A stretch of 64,000 bases of DNA from NCBI GenBank assembly GCA_030762895.1, contig CM061068.1, positions 156,074,811-156,138,810 on the forward strand, written 5' to 3'. This DNA comes from Sophora flavescens (Eukaryota > Streptophyta > Magnoliopsida > Fabales > Fabaceae). The translations under genes were made by a program, and so were the position numbers. Shown here piece after piece: positions 11,501 through 21,587 of the stretch (position 1 is the stretch's first letter; every line of letters starts with the position of its first letter). The notes beneath the pieces are model-generated. The model searched no databases, was not told the origin of the DNA, and worked only from the letters and a program-made list of their open reading frames with translations.

Positions 11501-11840
11501 GAAGAGGGATACTCCTTACCATCTTTTCTATAATTCTCCCAAATAGCGATCAAATTTATACCTCTGAAATCTTGAATGGTCACTCTTCTTCTCTTTGAAA
11601 GCTGCAATACTGACAGAAGAGGTATTAATACAAATCAAATCATAGAATAAAAATCAGTCTCCAAAACATGCCTTTTCCCGTTGTTTAATAAGTAGCAAAA
11701 ATACATATAATCTAAGAGTAAATAGTTAAATAATGAAAAAGGGGGTTATAGGGAAAGACGAAAGTAGAGACCGTGCAGATGATTATGTTGTTGCCCATGT
11801 TCTTGTGCCAAATCCCCCTCTGCATTTTCATGATTGAGAT
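11501..11840 (-). pseudogene. KELP: KELP array, minus arm 1
   Basis: The PC4 exon (11501-11601) keeps an open frame: LSKRRRVTIQDFRG then AIWENYRKDGKEYPSS. The acceptor TTGCAG precedes it. Exon A (11771-11840) is recognisable but has lost its frame. Only part of the PC4 domain is encoded, and no start codon or N-terminal domain is present. Confidence 0.85.
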
Positions 11841-12065
11841 ATGCAATGTCAATATTTCCATCTGGATGATCGATTTAGTTGGATTTTGCCAAATGAGAAG
11901 ACCTGTAGGTCACCACTACAGTGGCACAAACGTGATAAAATCAACATGTTATCGGCACCTAAATTTTTTGAGCATGTTTATGCCATTGTAGTGGTGACTT
12001 ACAGATATTCTCATTTGGCAAAGTCCAACTGAACCTATCATCCGAATGGAAAATTGACTTTACAG

Positions 12066-12385
12066 ATCTCAATCATGAAAATGCAGAGGAGGATTTGGAA
12101 CAAGAAGATGACAGCGGCCTCATCATCAGCAAGGTCTCTACTTTTGTCTTTCCCTAAAACCCTTTTTTCATTATTTGACTATTTACTCCAAGATTACATG
12201 TATTATTACTACTCGTTAAGCAACGGGAAAAGAATTGCTCTTGAGACTGATTTTTTGTCTATAATTTGTTTTCTATTGCAACTTTCAGAGATGAGAAGTG
12301 TGATATTCAGGATTTCAGATATAAAACTTTGGTCTCTATTCGGGAGTATTATAAAAAGATGGCAAGGAACTTCCCTCTTCCAAAG
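12066..12385 (+). pseudogene. KELP: KELP array, plus arm 1
   Basis: Exon A (12066-12133) is open after a TTTACAG acceptor: NAEEDLEQEDDSGLIISK, then GT. The PC4 exon (12283-12385) carries the plus-arm class indels that break the frame after RRV and before KDGKELP. Confidence 0.85.
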
Positions 12386-12422
12386 GTACTCTACTTGTAA
12401 TATGGTTTTCCTTTGACCATAG

Positions 12423-12763
12423 GAAGAGGGATGTTCCTTGCCATCGTTTCTATAATTCTCTCAAAGAGAAACCAAAGTTTTACCTCTGAAAACCTGAATG
12501 GTCGCCTTCTCCTTTCTGAAAGCTGTATTATTGACACTAGAAGTATTAATACAAATCAAATAACAGACTAAAAATCGATCTCCAAAACATCCCATTTCAT
12601 GTTGTTTAAGAAGTAAAATAATACATCTATTCTAAGAGTAAATGGTCAAGTAATGAAAAGCGGGTTATAGAGAAAGACGAAAGTAAAGACCTAGCACATG
12701 ATGAGGTTGAGATTGCTATCATCTTCTTGTGCCAAATCCCCTCTGCATTTTCATGACTGAGAT
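12423..12763 (-). pseudogene. KELP: KELP array, minus arm 2
   Basis: The PC4 exon (12423-12522) has a 1-nt deletion in the RRV codons that shifts the frame. Exon A (12691-12763) has the minus-arm class 1-nt deletion. Confidence 0.8.
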
Positions 12764-12987
12764 CTGGAATTTCAATATTTTCATCTGGATGTAGATTTAA
12801 TTGGATTTTGCCAAATGAGAAGACCTGTATGTCACCACTACGGTGGCATAAACGTGATAAAATCAACATGTTATTGGCACCTAATTTTTTTGTGCATGTT
12901 TATGCCATTGTAGTGGTGACTTACAGATATTCACATTTGGCAAAGTCCAACTGAACCTAGAATCCGAATGGAAAATTGACTTTACAG

Positions 12988-13301
12988 ATCTCAATCATGA
13001 AAATGGAGAGGAGGATTTGGCAAAAGAAGATGACGACGACCTCATCATCTACAACGTCTCTACTTTTGTCTTTAACTAAAACCCTTTTTTTCATTATTTG
13101 ACTATTTACTCCTAGATTATATGTATTATTACTACTGATTAAGCAATGGGAAAAGAATTGCTATTGAGACTGATTTTTTGTCTATAATTTGTTTTCTAAT
13201 ACAACTTTCAGATAGGAGAAGAGTGATAATCAGGGTTTCAGATGTAAAATTTTGGTCTCTATTTAGGAGTATTATAAATAGATGGCAACCCTCTTCCAAA
13301 G
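12988..13301 (+). pseudogene. KELP: KELP array, plus arm 2
   Basis: Exon A (12988-13055) reads NGEEDLAKEDDDDLIIYN. The donor is preceded by AAC instead of AAG. The PC4 exon (13205-13301) is shorter by several bases, losing part of GGCAAGGAACTT. Confidence 0.8.
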
Positions 13302-13338
13302 GTACTCTACTTGTAATATGGTTTTCCTTTAACCATAG

Positions 13339-13677
13339 GAAGAGGGATACTCCTTACCATCTTTTCTATAATTCTCCCGAATAGCGATCAAATTTATACC
13401 TCTGAAATCCTGAAGGGTCATTCTTCTTCTCTTTGAAAGCCGCAATATTGACAGAAGATGTATTAATACAAATCAAATCATAGAATAAAAATCAGTCTCC
13501 AAAACACGCCTTTTCCCGTTGTTTAATAAGTAGCAATAATACATCTAATCTAAGAGTAAATAGTTAAATAATGAAAAGGGGGTTGTAGGGAAAGACGAAA
13601 GTAGAGACCGTGCAGATGATTATGTTGTTGCCCATGTTCTTTTGCCAAATCCCCCTCTGCATTTTCATGAATGAGAT
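13339..13677 (-). pseudogene. KELP: KELP array, minus arm 3
   Basis: The PC4 exon (13339-13439) is open and keeps the arginine of the SIRE-type motif: LSKRRRMTLQDFRG then AIRENYRKDGKEYPSSYG and a stop. This resembles the ancestral IREYYKKDGKELPSSKG better than its sister copies. Exon A spans 13609-13677. Confidence 0.82.
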
Positions 13678-13902
13678 CTGTAATGTCAATACTTCCATCC
13701 GGATGATCGATTTAGTTGGACTTTGCAAAATGAGAAGACCTGTAGGTCACCACTACAGTGGCATAAACGTGATAAAATCAACATGTTATTGGCACCTAAA
13801 TGTTTTGAGCATGTTTATGCCATTGTAGTGGTGACTTACAGATATTCTCATTTGGCAAAGTCCAACTGAACCTATCATCCGAATCGAAAATTGACTTTAC
13901 AG

Positions 13903-14221
13903 ATCTCAATCATGAAAATGCAGAGGAGGATTTAGGACAAGAAGATGACGACGACCTCATCATCAGTAAGGTCTCTACTTTTGTCTTTCCCTAAAACCCT
14001 TTTTTCATTATTTGACTATTTACTCCTAGATTACATGTATTATTACTACTCGTTGAGAAATAAGAAAAGAATTGCTCTTGAGACTGATGTTTTGTCTATA
14101 ATTTGTTTTCTATTGTAACTTTCAGAGAGGAGAAGAGTGATATTCAGGATTACAGGTGTAAAACTTTGGTCTCTTTTCGGGAGTATTATAAAAAGATGGC
14201 ACGGAACTTCCCTCTTCCAAA
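13903..14221 (+). pseudogene. KELP: KELP array, plus arm 3
   Basis: Exon A (13903-13970) is open and ends EDDDDLIISK|GT with a TTTACAG acceptor. The PC4 exon (14119-14221) has the plus-arm class frameshifts. Confidence 0.82.
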
Positions 14222-14259
14222 TGTACTCTACTTGTAATATGGTTTTCCTTTGACCATAG

Positions 14260-14591
14260 GAAAAGGGATGTTCCTTGCCATCGTTTCTATAATTCTCCCA
14301 AATAGAAACCAAAGTTTTACCTCTGAAATCCTGAATGGTCACCTTCTCCTTTTTGAAAGATGTAATATTTACAATAGAAGTATTAAAACAAATCAAATAA
14401 CAGACTAAAAATCGATCTCCAAAACATCCCATTTAAGAAGTAGAAATAATACATCTATTCTAAGAGTAAATAGTCAAGTAATGAAAAGCAGGTTATAGGG
14501 AAAGACGAAATTAGAGACCTTGCACATGATGAGGTTAAGGTTGCTATCATCTTCTTGTGCCAAATCCCCTCTGCATTTTCATGACTGAGAT
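14260..14591 (-). pseudogene. KELP: KELP array, minus arm 4
   Basis: The PC4 exon (14260-14359) is open: KVTIQDFRGKTLVSIWENY then RNDGKEHPFS. The acceptor AG is mutated (CAT in place of CAG). Exon A is at 14519-14591, frame shifted. Confidence 0.82.
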
Positions 14592-14815
14592 CTGGAATTT
14601 CAATATTTTCATCCGGATGTCGATTTAGTTGGATTTTACCAAATGAGAAGACCTGTAGGTCACCACTATAGTGGCATAAACGTGATAAAATCAACATGTT
14701 ATTGGCGCCTAAATTTTTTGTGCATGTTTATGCCAATGTAGTGGTGACTTACATATATTCGCATTTGTCAAAGTCCAACTGAACCTAGCATCCGAATGGA
14801 AAATTGACTTTACAG

Positions 14816-15137
14816 ATCTCAATCATGAAAATGCAAAGGAGGATTTGACACAAGAAGATGATGGTAACCTCATCATCCGCAACGTCTCTACTTTTGTCTT
14901 TTCCTAAAACCCTTTTTTCATTATTTGACTATTTACTCCTAGATTACATGTATCATTACTACTGATTAAGTAACAGGAAAAGAATTGCTCTGGAGATTGA
15001 TTTTTTTGTCTATAATTTGCTTTCTATTACAACTTTCTGAGAGGAGAATAGTAACTATTCAGCATTTCACAAGTAAAATTTTGGTTCTATTCGGGAGTAT
15101 TATAAAAAGATGGCAAGGAACTTCCCAGTTACAAAAG
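14816..15137 (+). pseudogene. KELP: KELP array, plus arm 4
   Basis: Exon A (14816-14883) reads EDLTQEDDGNLIIRN, with an open frame but the last codon changed. The PC4 exon (15033-15137) is frame-broken. Confidence 0.8.
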
Positions 15138-15173
15138 TACTCTACTTGTAATTTGGTTTTCCTTTGACCATAG

Positions 15174-15508
15174 GAAGAGGGATGTTCCTTGCCATCGTTT
15201 CTATAATTGTCCCAAATAGAGGCCAAAGTTTTACCTCTAAAATCCTGAATGGTCACCCTTCTACTCTTTGAAAGCTGCAATATTGACAGTAGAAGTATTA
15301 ATACAAATCAAATAATACACTAAAAATTAGTCTCCAAAACATCCCATTTCACGTTGTTTACGCAGTAGTAATAATACATCTAATCTAAGAGTAAATAGTC
15401 AAATAATGAAAATGGGGTAGTAGGGAAAGAAGAATGTAGAGACCTTGAACATGATGAGTTGCTATAATCTTCTTGTGCAAAATCTCTCTGCATTTTCATG
15501 ACCGAGAT
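15174..15508 (-). pseudogene. KELP: KELP array, minus arm 5
   Basis: The PC4 exon (15174-15274) is open: SKSRRVTIQDFRGKTLASIW then DNYRNDGKEHPSSYG, with an intact TTGCAG acceptor. Exon A (15444-15508) is degenerate and shorter. Confidence 0.82.
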
Positions 15509-15732
15509 ATGAATTTCAATATTTCTATCCGGATGATCGATTTAGTTGGACTTTGCAAAATGAGAAGACCTATAGGTCACCATTACAATGGCATAAACGT
15601 GATGAAATCAACATGTTATTGGCACCTAAATTTTATGAGCATGTTTTTGCCGTTGTAATGTAGACTTACAGATATTCTCATTTGGTAAAGTCCCACTGAA
15701 CCTATCATCAGAATGGAAAATTGACTTTACAA

Positions 15733-16050
15733 ATCTCAATCATAAAAATGCTGAGGAGGATTTGGCACAAGAAGATGACAACGACCTCATCATCTACAAG
15801 GTCTCTACTTTTGTCTTTCCCTAAAACCATTTTTCATTATTTGACTATTACTCCTAGATTACATGTATTATTACTACTAATTAAGCAACAGGAAAAGAAT
15901 TGCTCTTGAGACTGATTTTTTGTCTATAATTTGTTTTCTATTACAACTTTTACAGATGAGAAAGGTGATATTTAGGATTTCAGATGTAAAACTGTGGTCT
16001 CTATTCGGGAGTATTATAAAAAGATGGCAAGGAACTTCCCTCTTCCAAAG
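15733..16050 (+). pseudogene. KELP: KELP array, plus arm 5
   Basis: Exon A (15733-15800) reads AEEDLAQEDDNDLIIYK|GT, but the acceptor is mutated (AA for AG). The PC4 exon (15947-16050) has the class frameshifts. Confidence 0.8.
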
Positions 16051-16087
16051 GTACTCTTCTTGTAATATGGTTTTCCTTTGACCATAG

Positions 16088-16423
16088 GAAGAGGGATGTT
16101 CCTTGCCATCGTTTCTATAATTATCCTAAATAGAAACCAAAGTTTTACCACTGAAATCCTGAATGGTCACCCTTCTCTTCATTGAAAGCTGCAATATTGA
16201 CAGTAGAAGTATTAATACAAATCAAATAGCAGACTAAAAATCAATCTCCAAAACATCCCATATCACGCTATTTAAGCAGTAGAAATATACATCTATTCTA
16301 AGAGTAAATAGTCAAGTAATGAAAAGGGGGGTGTAGGGAAAGACGAAAGTAGAGACCTTGCACATGATGAGGTTGCTATCATCTTCTTGTGCCAAATCCC
16401 CTCTGCATTTTCATGACTGAGAT
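16088..16423 (-). pseudogene. KELP: KELP array, minus arm 6
   Basis: The PC4 exon (16088-16188) reads LSMKRRVTIQDFSGKTLVSI and then a stop codon. Exon A is at 16357-16423. Confidence 0.8.
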
Positions 16424-16603
16424 CTGGAATTTCAATATTTTCATCCGGATGTCGATTTAATTGGATTTTTCCAAATGAGAAGACATGTAGGTCACCACTA
16501 CAGTGGCATAAAAGTGATGAAATCAACATGTTGTTGGCACCTATATTTTTTTTAGAATGTTTATGCCATTATAGTGGTGACTTACAGATATTCTCATTTG
16601 GCA

Positions 16604-16888
16604 GAAGAACATGACGGCCACCTCATCATGTGCAGCATCTCTACTTTTGTCTTTCCCTAAAACCCTCTTTTCATTATTTGACTATTTACTCCTAGATTAC
16701 ATGTATTATTAATACTGATTGAGCAACAGGAAAAGAATTACTTTGGAGACTGATTTTTTGTCTATAATTTGCTTTTTGTTACAACTTTCAGAGAGGAGAA
16801 GAGTAACTACTCAGGATTTCAGAAGTAAAACTTTGGTTCTATTCGGGTTATTATAAAAAGATGGCAAGGAACTTCCCTGTTCCAAAAG
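16604..16888 (+). pseudogene. KELP: KELP array, plus arm 6 (79-bp deletion)
   Basis: The expected sequence between TCTCATTTGGCA and GAAGAACATGACGG is missing, so most of exon A and its acceptor are gone. Only the D-L-I-M-C end remains (16604-16637). The PC4 exon is at 16785-16888. The marker spacing in this unit falls short of 918 bp by about 79 bp, which agrees. Confidence 0.8.
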
Positions 16889-16924
16889 TACTCTACTTGT
16901 AATATGGTTTTCCTTTGACCATAG

Positions 16925-17261
16925 GAAGAGGGATGTTCCTTGCTATCGTTTCTATAATTCTCCCAAATAGAGACCAAAGTTTTACCTCTGAAATCCTGAA
17001 TGGTCACCCTTCTCCTCTTTGAAAGCTGTAATATTGACATTAGAAGTATTAATACAAATCAAATAATAGACTAAAAATCAGTCTCCATAACACCCCATTT
17101 CATTTTGTTTAAGCAGTAGTTATAATACATCTAATCTAAGAGTAAATAGTCAAATAATGAAAAGGAGGTTGTAGGGAAAGACGAAAGTAGAGACATTGCA
17201 CATGATGAGGTTGCTATCATCTTCTTGTGCCAAATCCCCTCTGCATTTTCATGACTGAGAT
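16925..17261 (-). pseudogene. KELP: KELP array, minus arm 7
   Basis: The PC4 exon (16925-17025) is open: LSKRRRVTIQDFRGKTLVSI then WENYRNDSKEHPSS. Exon A (17195-17261) has the class deletion. The solo LTR inserted 60 bp beyond it. Confidence 0.82.
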
Positions 17262-17321
17262 CTGAAATTTCAATATTTCCACCCGGATGATCGATTTAGT
17301 TGGACTTTGCCAAATGAGAAG

Positions 17322-19954
17322 TGTAACACCCCAAGATTCACCCTTATGTTTATATGTGTTAGTTTTGGCATATATATGTTGTTATATGTTTGATATGTTT
17401 GATATTTATGCATATGTGTATGTTAGAGTTAGTTTAGCCTTTGGGAGGGTCGTAAAGTGAATTCCGGTTTTTAAGGATCCGCCCGGCCTAAATTTTTTAG
17501 CCCGTTCTAAGAGTCTGCGCCCAGCCTAAGTTTATGAGCCCGGCCTAAAGTGCAGAAAAACTCACATTCTGGTTTTCTGAAGAATCCGCCCAGCCTACGT
17601 TTTCTGAGGCCGGCCTAAGTGTCGTCACCCGGCCTACATTTTCTGAGCCCGGCCTAACAACGCTGACAACATTTTGGGGCTTCTGTTTCAACCCAGTTGC
17701 ACCCTAATTCATTTTAAACCTCTAAGTCACATCCTAAACCCTAGTTTAGAAGACTCTAACACTCAAAAACTTCCTCCTACCTTTCTCTTTGAGGTCTCAT
17801 CTCTTTTCTCTAAAATCTATCCATCTAGGGACCATTCTGTTCACCGTTTTCCACCGTTCTTCAATTGGGGAACACCGTTGTGAACACGTGTTCATTGTGT
17901 TTGCTGTTTGGATCTCTAAACCAGGTAAAATTCATGCACCTTGTCATCCCCTTTTGTTAATCTCCTTTCTTCTTCTTGAATTGAGGATTAATGGTTTCCC
18001 TTTTTACGTTTTGACCAAGGCTTGGGGAACTCATTGAGCCGCTCGAGGGAACGCGTTTGGTTTACCACTTAGCTTTCGTTGGGAATCTTTATACCAGGTA
18101 TGGGGAGAAGGATAGTGTATTCATTAGGCTAGGGGGTAGCGTAAGATGAGGGGTTCCCATAGCCCCGTTATTATTGTTGTTGTTAGTTGATGTCTATGCC
18201 ATGTTATATTTGATTATGTGACTAATTGCCATAATTGTTATTGGTTATTGAAAATGCCTATTTGGTATATTTGACTGAACTGTTTATCTATTGTATGCCA
18301 ATGATGTGTAATTGGTTGAATCTGTTTATGATATGAATGTTGCTGCCATGATGTTGATGTTGTTGATTGGCTGGGTTATGTTGTTGTTATGTTGAACATG
18401 TTAATAAGACCTTAATTGGCTAAATAGGATTCTTAATTAACATTAGAATTAATGGGTTAATTCCCCTAAAGTTTCATAAGACATGAACTGTTAGTGATAG
18501 GTGAGGTTTGATGCCAACTGGATTAGTCAAAGGACCCTAGGATCTGATTTGAGAGTGTTAGGGAGTTTTGACTACAAGAACACGTATGAATCTGCCCAGA
18601 ACAGTACGGCTGGCCCAGGAACACGGCCGTGCTGAACCGGGAGCACGAGTTGCATTCTGGAAGGCAGGACGCGCATTGAGAACGGTCGTGAAGGACAATG
18701 AGCACAACCGTGCTCCACTTAAGTGGCAACACGACCGTGCTGGGGTGAGCAAGCTCGTGCTCCCCTTACTGGTCTGAATCTGAGATTAAAGGAATGAAGG
18801 GGTGTTTCACCCCAAATGTCCCCAATAATGTAATAACGCACCAATCGAATGGAGAACAGTTAGATAACTTAATTAAATGATTAATTAAGATAACAAAGAA
18901 TAATAAGTTGGTTAAGTCGGTACCCTTGGGTTACCGTACGTTGTTACACATTGGTGCTTTTTGGCCAAGGTGCTCTCGATGCTTTTTGGTCGAGATGTTG
19001 ATGAGTTGGACCTTAGTTCTTTTTGGCTAAGGGGGCCTTGACCCAGAAGGATTAAGGTGTTAATGTTGATGATGGTGATAAGTCTTGGGGTGCTTATTGG
19101 CCCAAGCAAAGGAGGTGGTTGCCTTGTGTGTCGTTTGCTCATCCATTCATATGTTGAAGTTGATTAGTGGGGGATGTTCAACACAGGGGAGGTTATCCAA
19201 GTTATGATGATCTGGCCTAAGTCTCGGGTGGTTCACCCAAGGTTTGGTGAACCGTGCACCCCCGAGGTGGCATATCCAGTTATGATATGGTGGCTATCCA
19301 AGGGGTTCACCCATGGTTTGGTGAACTGTCAATGTTGATGATTTTATGGCCAATGTGGATATGTAACTCCGAAGTTGGCTTCCTGAGATAGTTGGATCCA
19401 CATGCATAACGGAGTAGCGGAGTAGTGTTGCACCGCATAGCATATGTTGGTTGAGATGATATGTTGTTATGTTGTTTAATATTGATGTTACGTTATATTG
19501 ATATGCCATGCTATGATATATGTTCATATTGCTTAACTACTTACATGATGATGTGTTTACATGATTTCTTACTCCCTGTTTTCCTGCTCTATGTTGCATG
19601 TATCTCTTATGCAAAGGACGGTGAGCAATCAGTGGAGGAGTGACTCTGAGGAGCCGCGACTCTAGTTAGGATGCTTAGTTAAAGTTGTTAGTTTTGTTTA
19701 GTTGTTTTAGTTGTATTCCGAGCATTTATTCCGGAACGGTTATACCAACTCTGTATGTGACATCAGGGTTGGGTTATGTTTATGTTATACGTTGTTTATG
19801 TTTTATTGTTTTAAAACAATGTTCTTTCCGTGTTAAGTGTTGCAATGTGGTATCTTTATATCAAGTTTTATTTTTATCAAATGAATGCATGTTTTTATAT
19901 TACCTCTTTTAATTAAATGTTTTATATTAACATGCGGGGTAGAAGGGTGTCACA
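17322..19954 (+). mobile_element. Solo LTR of a Ty3/gypsy element inside the KELP array
   Basis: Begins TGTAACACCCCAAG and ends AGGGTGTCACA. A perfect 5-bp target duplication AGAAG lies at 17317-17321 and 19955-19959. No internal coding region is present, so this is a solo LTR (2633 bp) left by LTR-LTR recombination. It contains a tandem-like set of GCCCGGCCTAA words (17480-17660), several CACGGCCGTG palindromes (18600-18750) and repeats of TGCTTTTTGGCCAAG (18950-19100). Removing it restores a continuous array unit. Confidence 0.92.
17480..17660 (+). repeat. Degenerate CCCGGCCTAA repeat in solo LTR
   Basis: Six or so copies of a C-C-C-G/A-G-C-C-T-A-A/C word, alternating with TTTTCTGAG. GC-rich against an AT-rich background. 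Confidence 0.8.
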
Positions 19955-20124
19955 AGAAGACCTGTAGGTCACCACTACAGTGGCATAAACGTGATGAAAT
20001 CAACACGTTATTGGCACCTAAATTTTTTGAGCATGTTTATGCCATTGTACTGTTGACTTGCAGATAGTCTCATTTGGCAAAGTACAACTGAACCAATCAT
20101 CCGAATGGAAAAATGACTTTACAG

Positions 20125-20444
20125 ATCTCAATCATGAAAATGTAGAGGAGGATTTGGCACAAGAAGATGACGGCGACCTCATCATCTGCAAGGTCTCTAC
20201 ATTTGTCTTTCCCTAAAACCGTTTTTTCATTATTTGACTATTTACGCCTAGAATACATGTCTTATAACTAATAATTAAGCAACAGGGAAAGAATTGCTCT
20301 TGAGACTGATTTTTTGTCTATAATTTATTTTCTATTACAACTTTCAGAGAGGAGAAAAGTGATATTCAGGATTTCATATGTAAAACTTTGGTCTCTACTA
20401 TGGAGTATTATAAAAATATGGCAAGGAAATTCCCTCTTCCAAAG
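20125..20444 (+). pseudogene. KELP: KELP array, plus arm 7
   Basis: Exon A (20125-20192) is the best-preserved copy: VEEDLAQEDDGDLIICK followed by GT, with an intact TTTACAG acceptor. The DDGDLIIC stretch is the part of KELP that leads into the PC4 domain. The PC4 exon (20341-20444) has the plus-class frameshifts. Confidence 0.85.
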
Positions 20445-20480
20445 GTACTCTACTTGTAATGTGGTTTTCCTTTGACCATA

Positions 20481-20818
20481 GAAAGAGGGATGTTCCTTGC
20501 CATCGTTTCTATAATTCTCCTAAATAGAGACCAAAGTTTTACCTTTGAAATCATGAATGGTCACCCTTCTCCTCTTTGAAAGTAGCAACATTGACAATAG
20601 AAGTATGAATACAAATCAAATAACAGACTAAAAATCCGTGTCCAAAACACCTCATTTCACGTTGTTTAAGCAGTAGTAATAATACATCTAATCTAAGAGT
20701 AAATAGTCAAATAACAAAAAGAGGGCTGTAGGGAAAGACGAAAGTAGAGACCTTGCACATGATGCGGTTGCTATCATCTTCTTGTGCTAAATCCCCTCTG
20801 CATTTTCATGACTGAGAT
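20481..20818 (-). pseudogene. KELP: KELP array, minus arm 8
   Basis: The PC4 exon (20481-20582) reads RRVTIHDFKGKTLVSI and then a stop. The acceptor AG is lost. Exon A is at 20752-20818. Confidence 0.8.
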
Positions 20819-21042
20819 CTGGAAATCAATATTTTCATCTGGATGATCGATTTAGTTGGACTTTGGCAATTGAGAAGACCTTTAGGTCACCACTACAGTG
20901 GTATAAACGTGATGAAATCAACATGTTATTGGCACCTAAATTTTTTGAGCATGTTTATGCCATTGTAGTGTTGTCTCACATATATTCTCATTTGGCAAAG
21001 TCCAACTGAACCTATTATCCGAATGGAAAATTTACTTTACGG

Positions 21043-21110
21043 ATCTCAATCATGAAAATGCAGAGGAGGATTTGGCACAAGAAGATGGCGATGACCTCAG
21101 CATCTGCAAG
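21043..21110 (+). pseudogene. KELP: KELP array, plus arm 8 (exon A only; array end)
   Basis: Exon A with AEEDLAQEDGDDLSICK, then GT. The array ends about 107 bp later inside the intron, so no PC4 exon follows. Confidence 0.78.
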
Positions 21111-21217
21111 GTCCTTACTTTTGTCTTTCCCTAAAACCCTTTTTTTCATTATTTGACTACTTACTCCTAGATTACAGGTATTATTACTAATAATTAAGCA
21201 ACAGGAAAAGAATTTCT

Positions 21218-21552
21218 TATTTACCTTCATATCATTTTAACATGTTTGGTCCCAAAAACACCACATTCATGCACCAGGAATCTCCAAACTGCATTAGAAG
21301 ACCACCACACCCACAGATTGAAAAATGATGTTTGACCATGACTGTTCTAAAAATATTTTACACCAACCATCCCCACATCCCGTTAAACAATGATAAAATT
21401 GCTAAACAGAAAGAGAGAGAGAGGGAGGGAGGGGGGGCACAGAGAGAGAAACGAGGGAGATATTTAAGGTGTTATTACCATAAGAGTTTTGATCAGTTGG
21501 TGCCTGAGTTCCCACTACTGGATTTAAGAGCTTGTAAGAATAATGAAATGAA

Positions 21553-21587
<35 letters not shown>

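Larger units (their letters stand above)
11345..17321. repeat. KELP: Tandem palindromic array of KELP/PC4 exon fragments (left part)
   Basis: A higher-order tandem array. The marker GTGGCATAAACGTGAT recurs at 11921, 12843, 13758, 14671, 15589 and 16503, a period of 913-922 bp. Each period is itself a palindrome of two inverted ~450-bp arms. One centre lies between facing exon-P copies (arms GATGGCAAGGAACTTCC... and ...GGATGTTCCTTGCCATC). The other lies between facing exon-A copies (arms GTAGGTCACCACTACAGTGG... and ...CATTGTAGTGGTGACTTACAG). The order along plus is P+ P- A- A+ P+ P- A- A+ and so on. Exon A encodes an acidic run ending D-L-I-I-C-K. Exon P encodes the start of a PC4 DNA-binding domain (RRVTIQDFRGKTLVSI). 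They are separated by an intron of 150-215 bp. This matches the plant transcriptional coactivator KELP. The array continues after an inserted solo LTR at 19955. Confidence 0.9.
19955..21217. repeat. KELP: Tandem palindromic array of KELP/PC4 exon fragments (right part)
   Basis: Continuation of the array after the solo LTR, with the marker at 19980 and 20898 (918 bp apart). It contains A+7, P+7, P-8, A-8 and A+8. Homology to the unit stops in the intron after A+8, near AGCAACAGGAAAAGAATT at 21217. Together with the left part about 7.9 units are present. Confidence 0.9.

Noticed and set aside
11386..21230. Many 60-128 residue frames in the 11-21 kb region as separate genes
   Set aside because: They are the same few frames repeated every ~915 bp on both strands, and they read across intron and spacer sequence. 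Only the short exon A and PC4 parts are meaningful, and no copy has an N-terminus or a complete domain.
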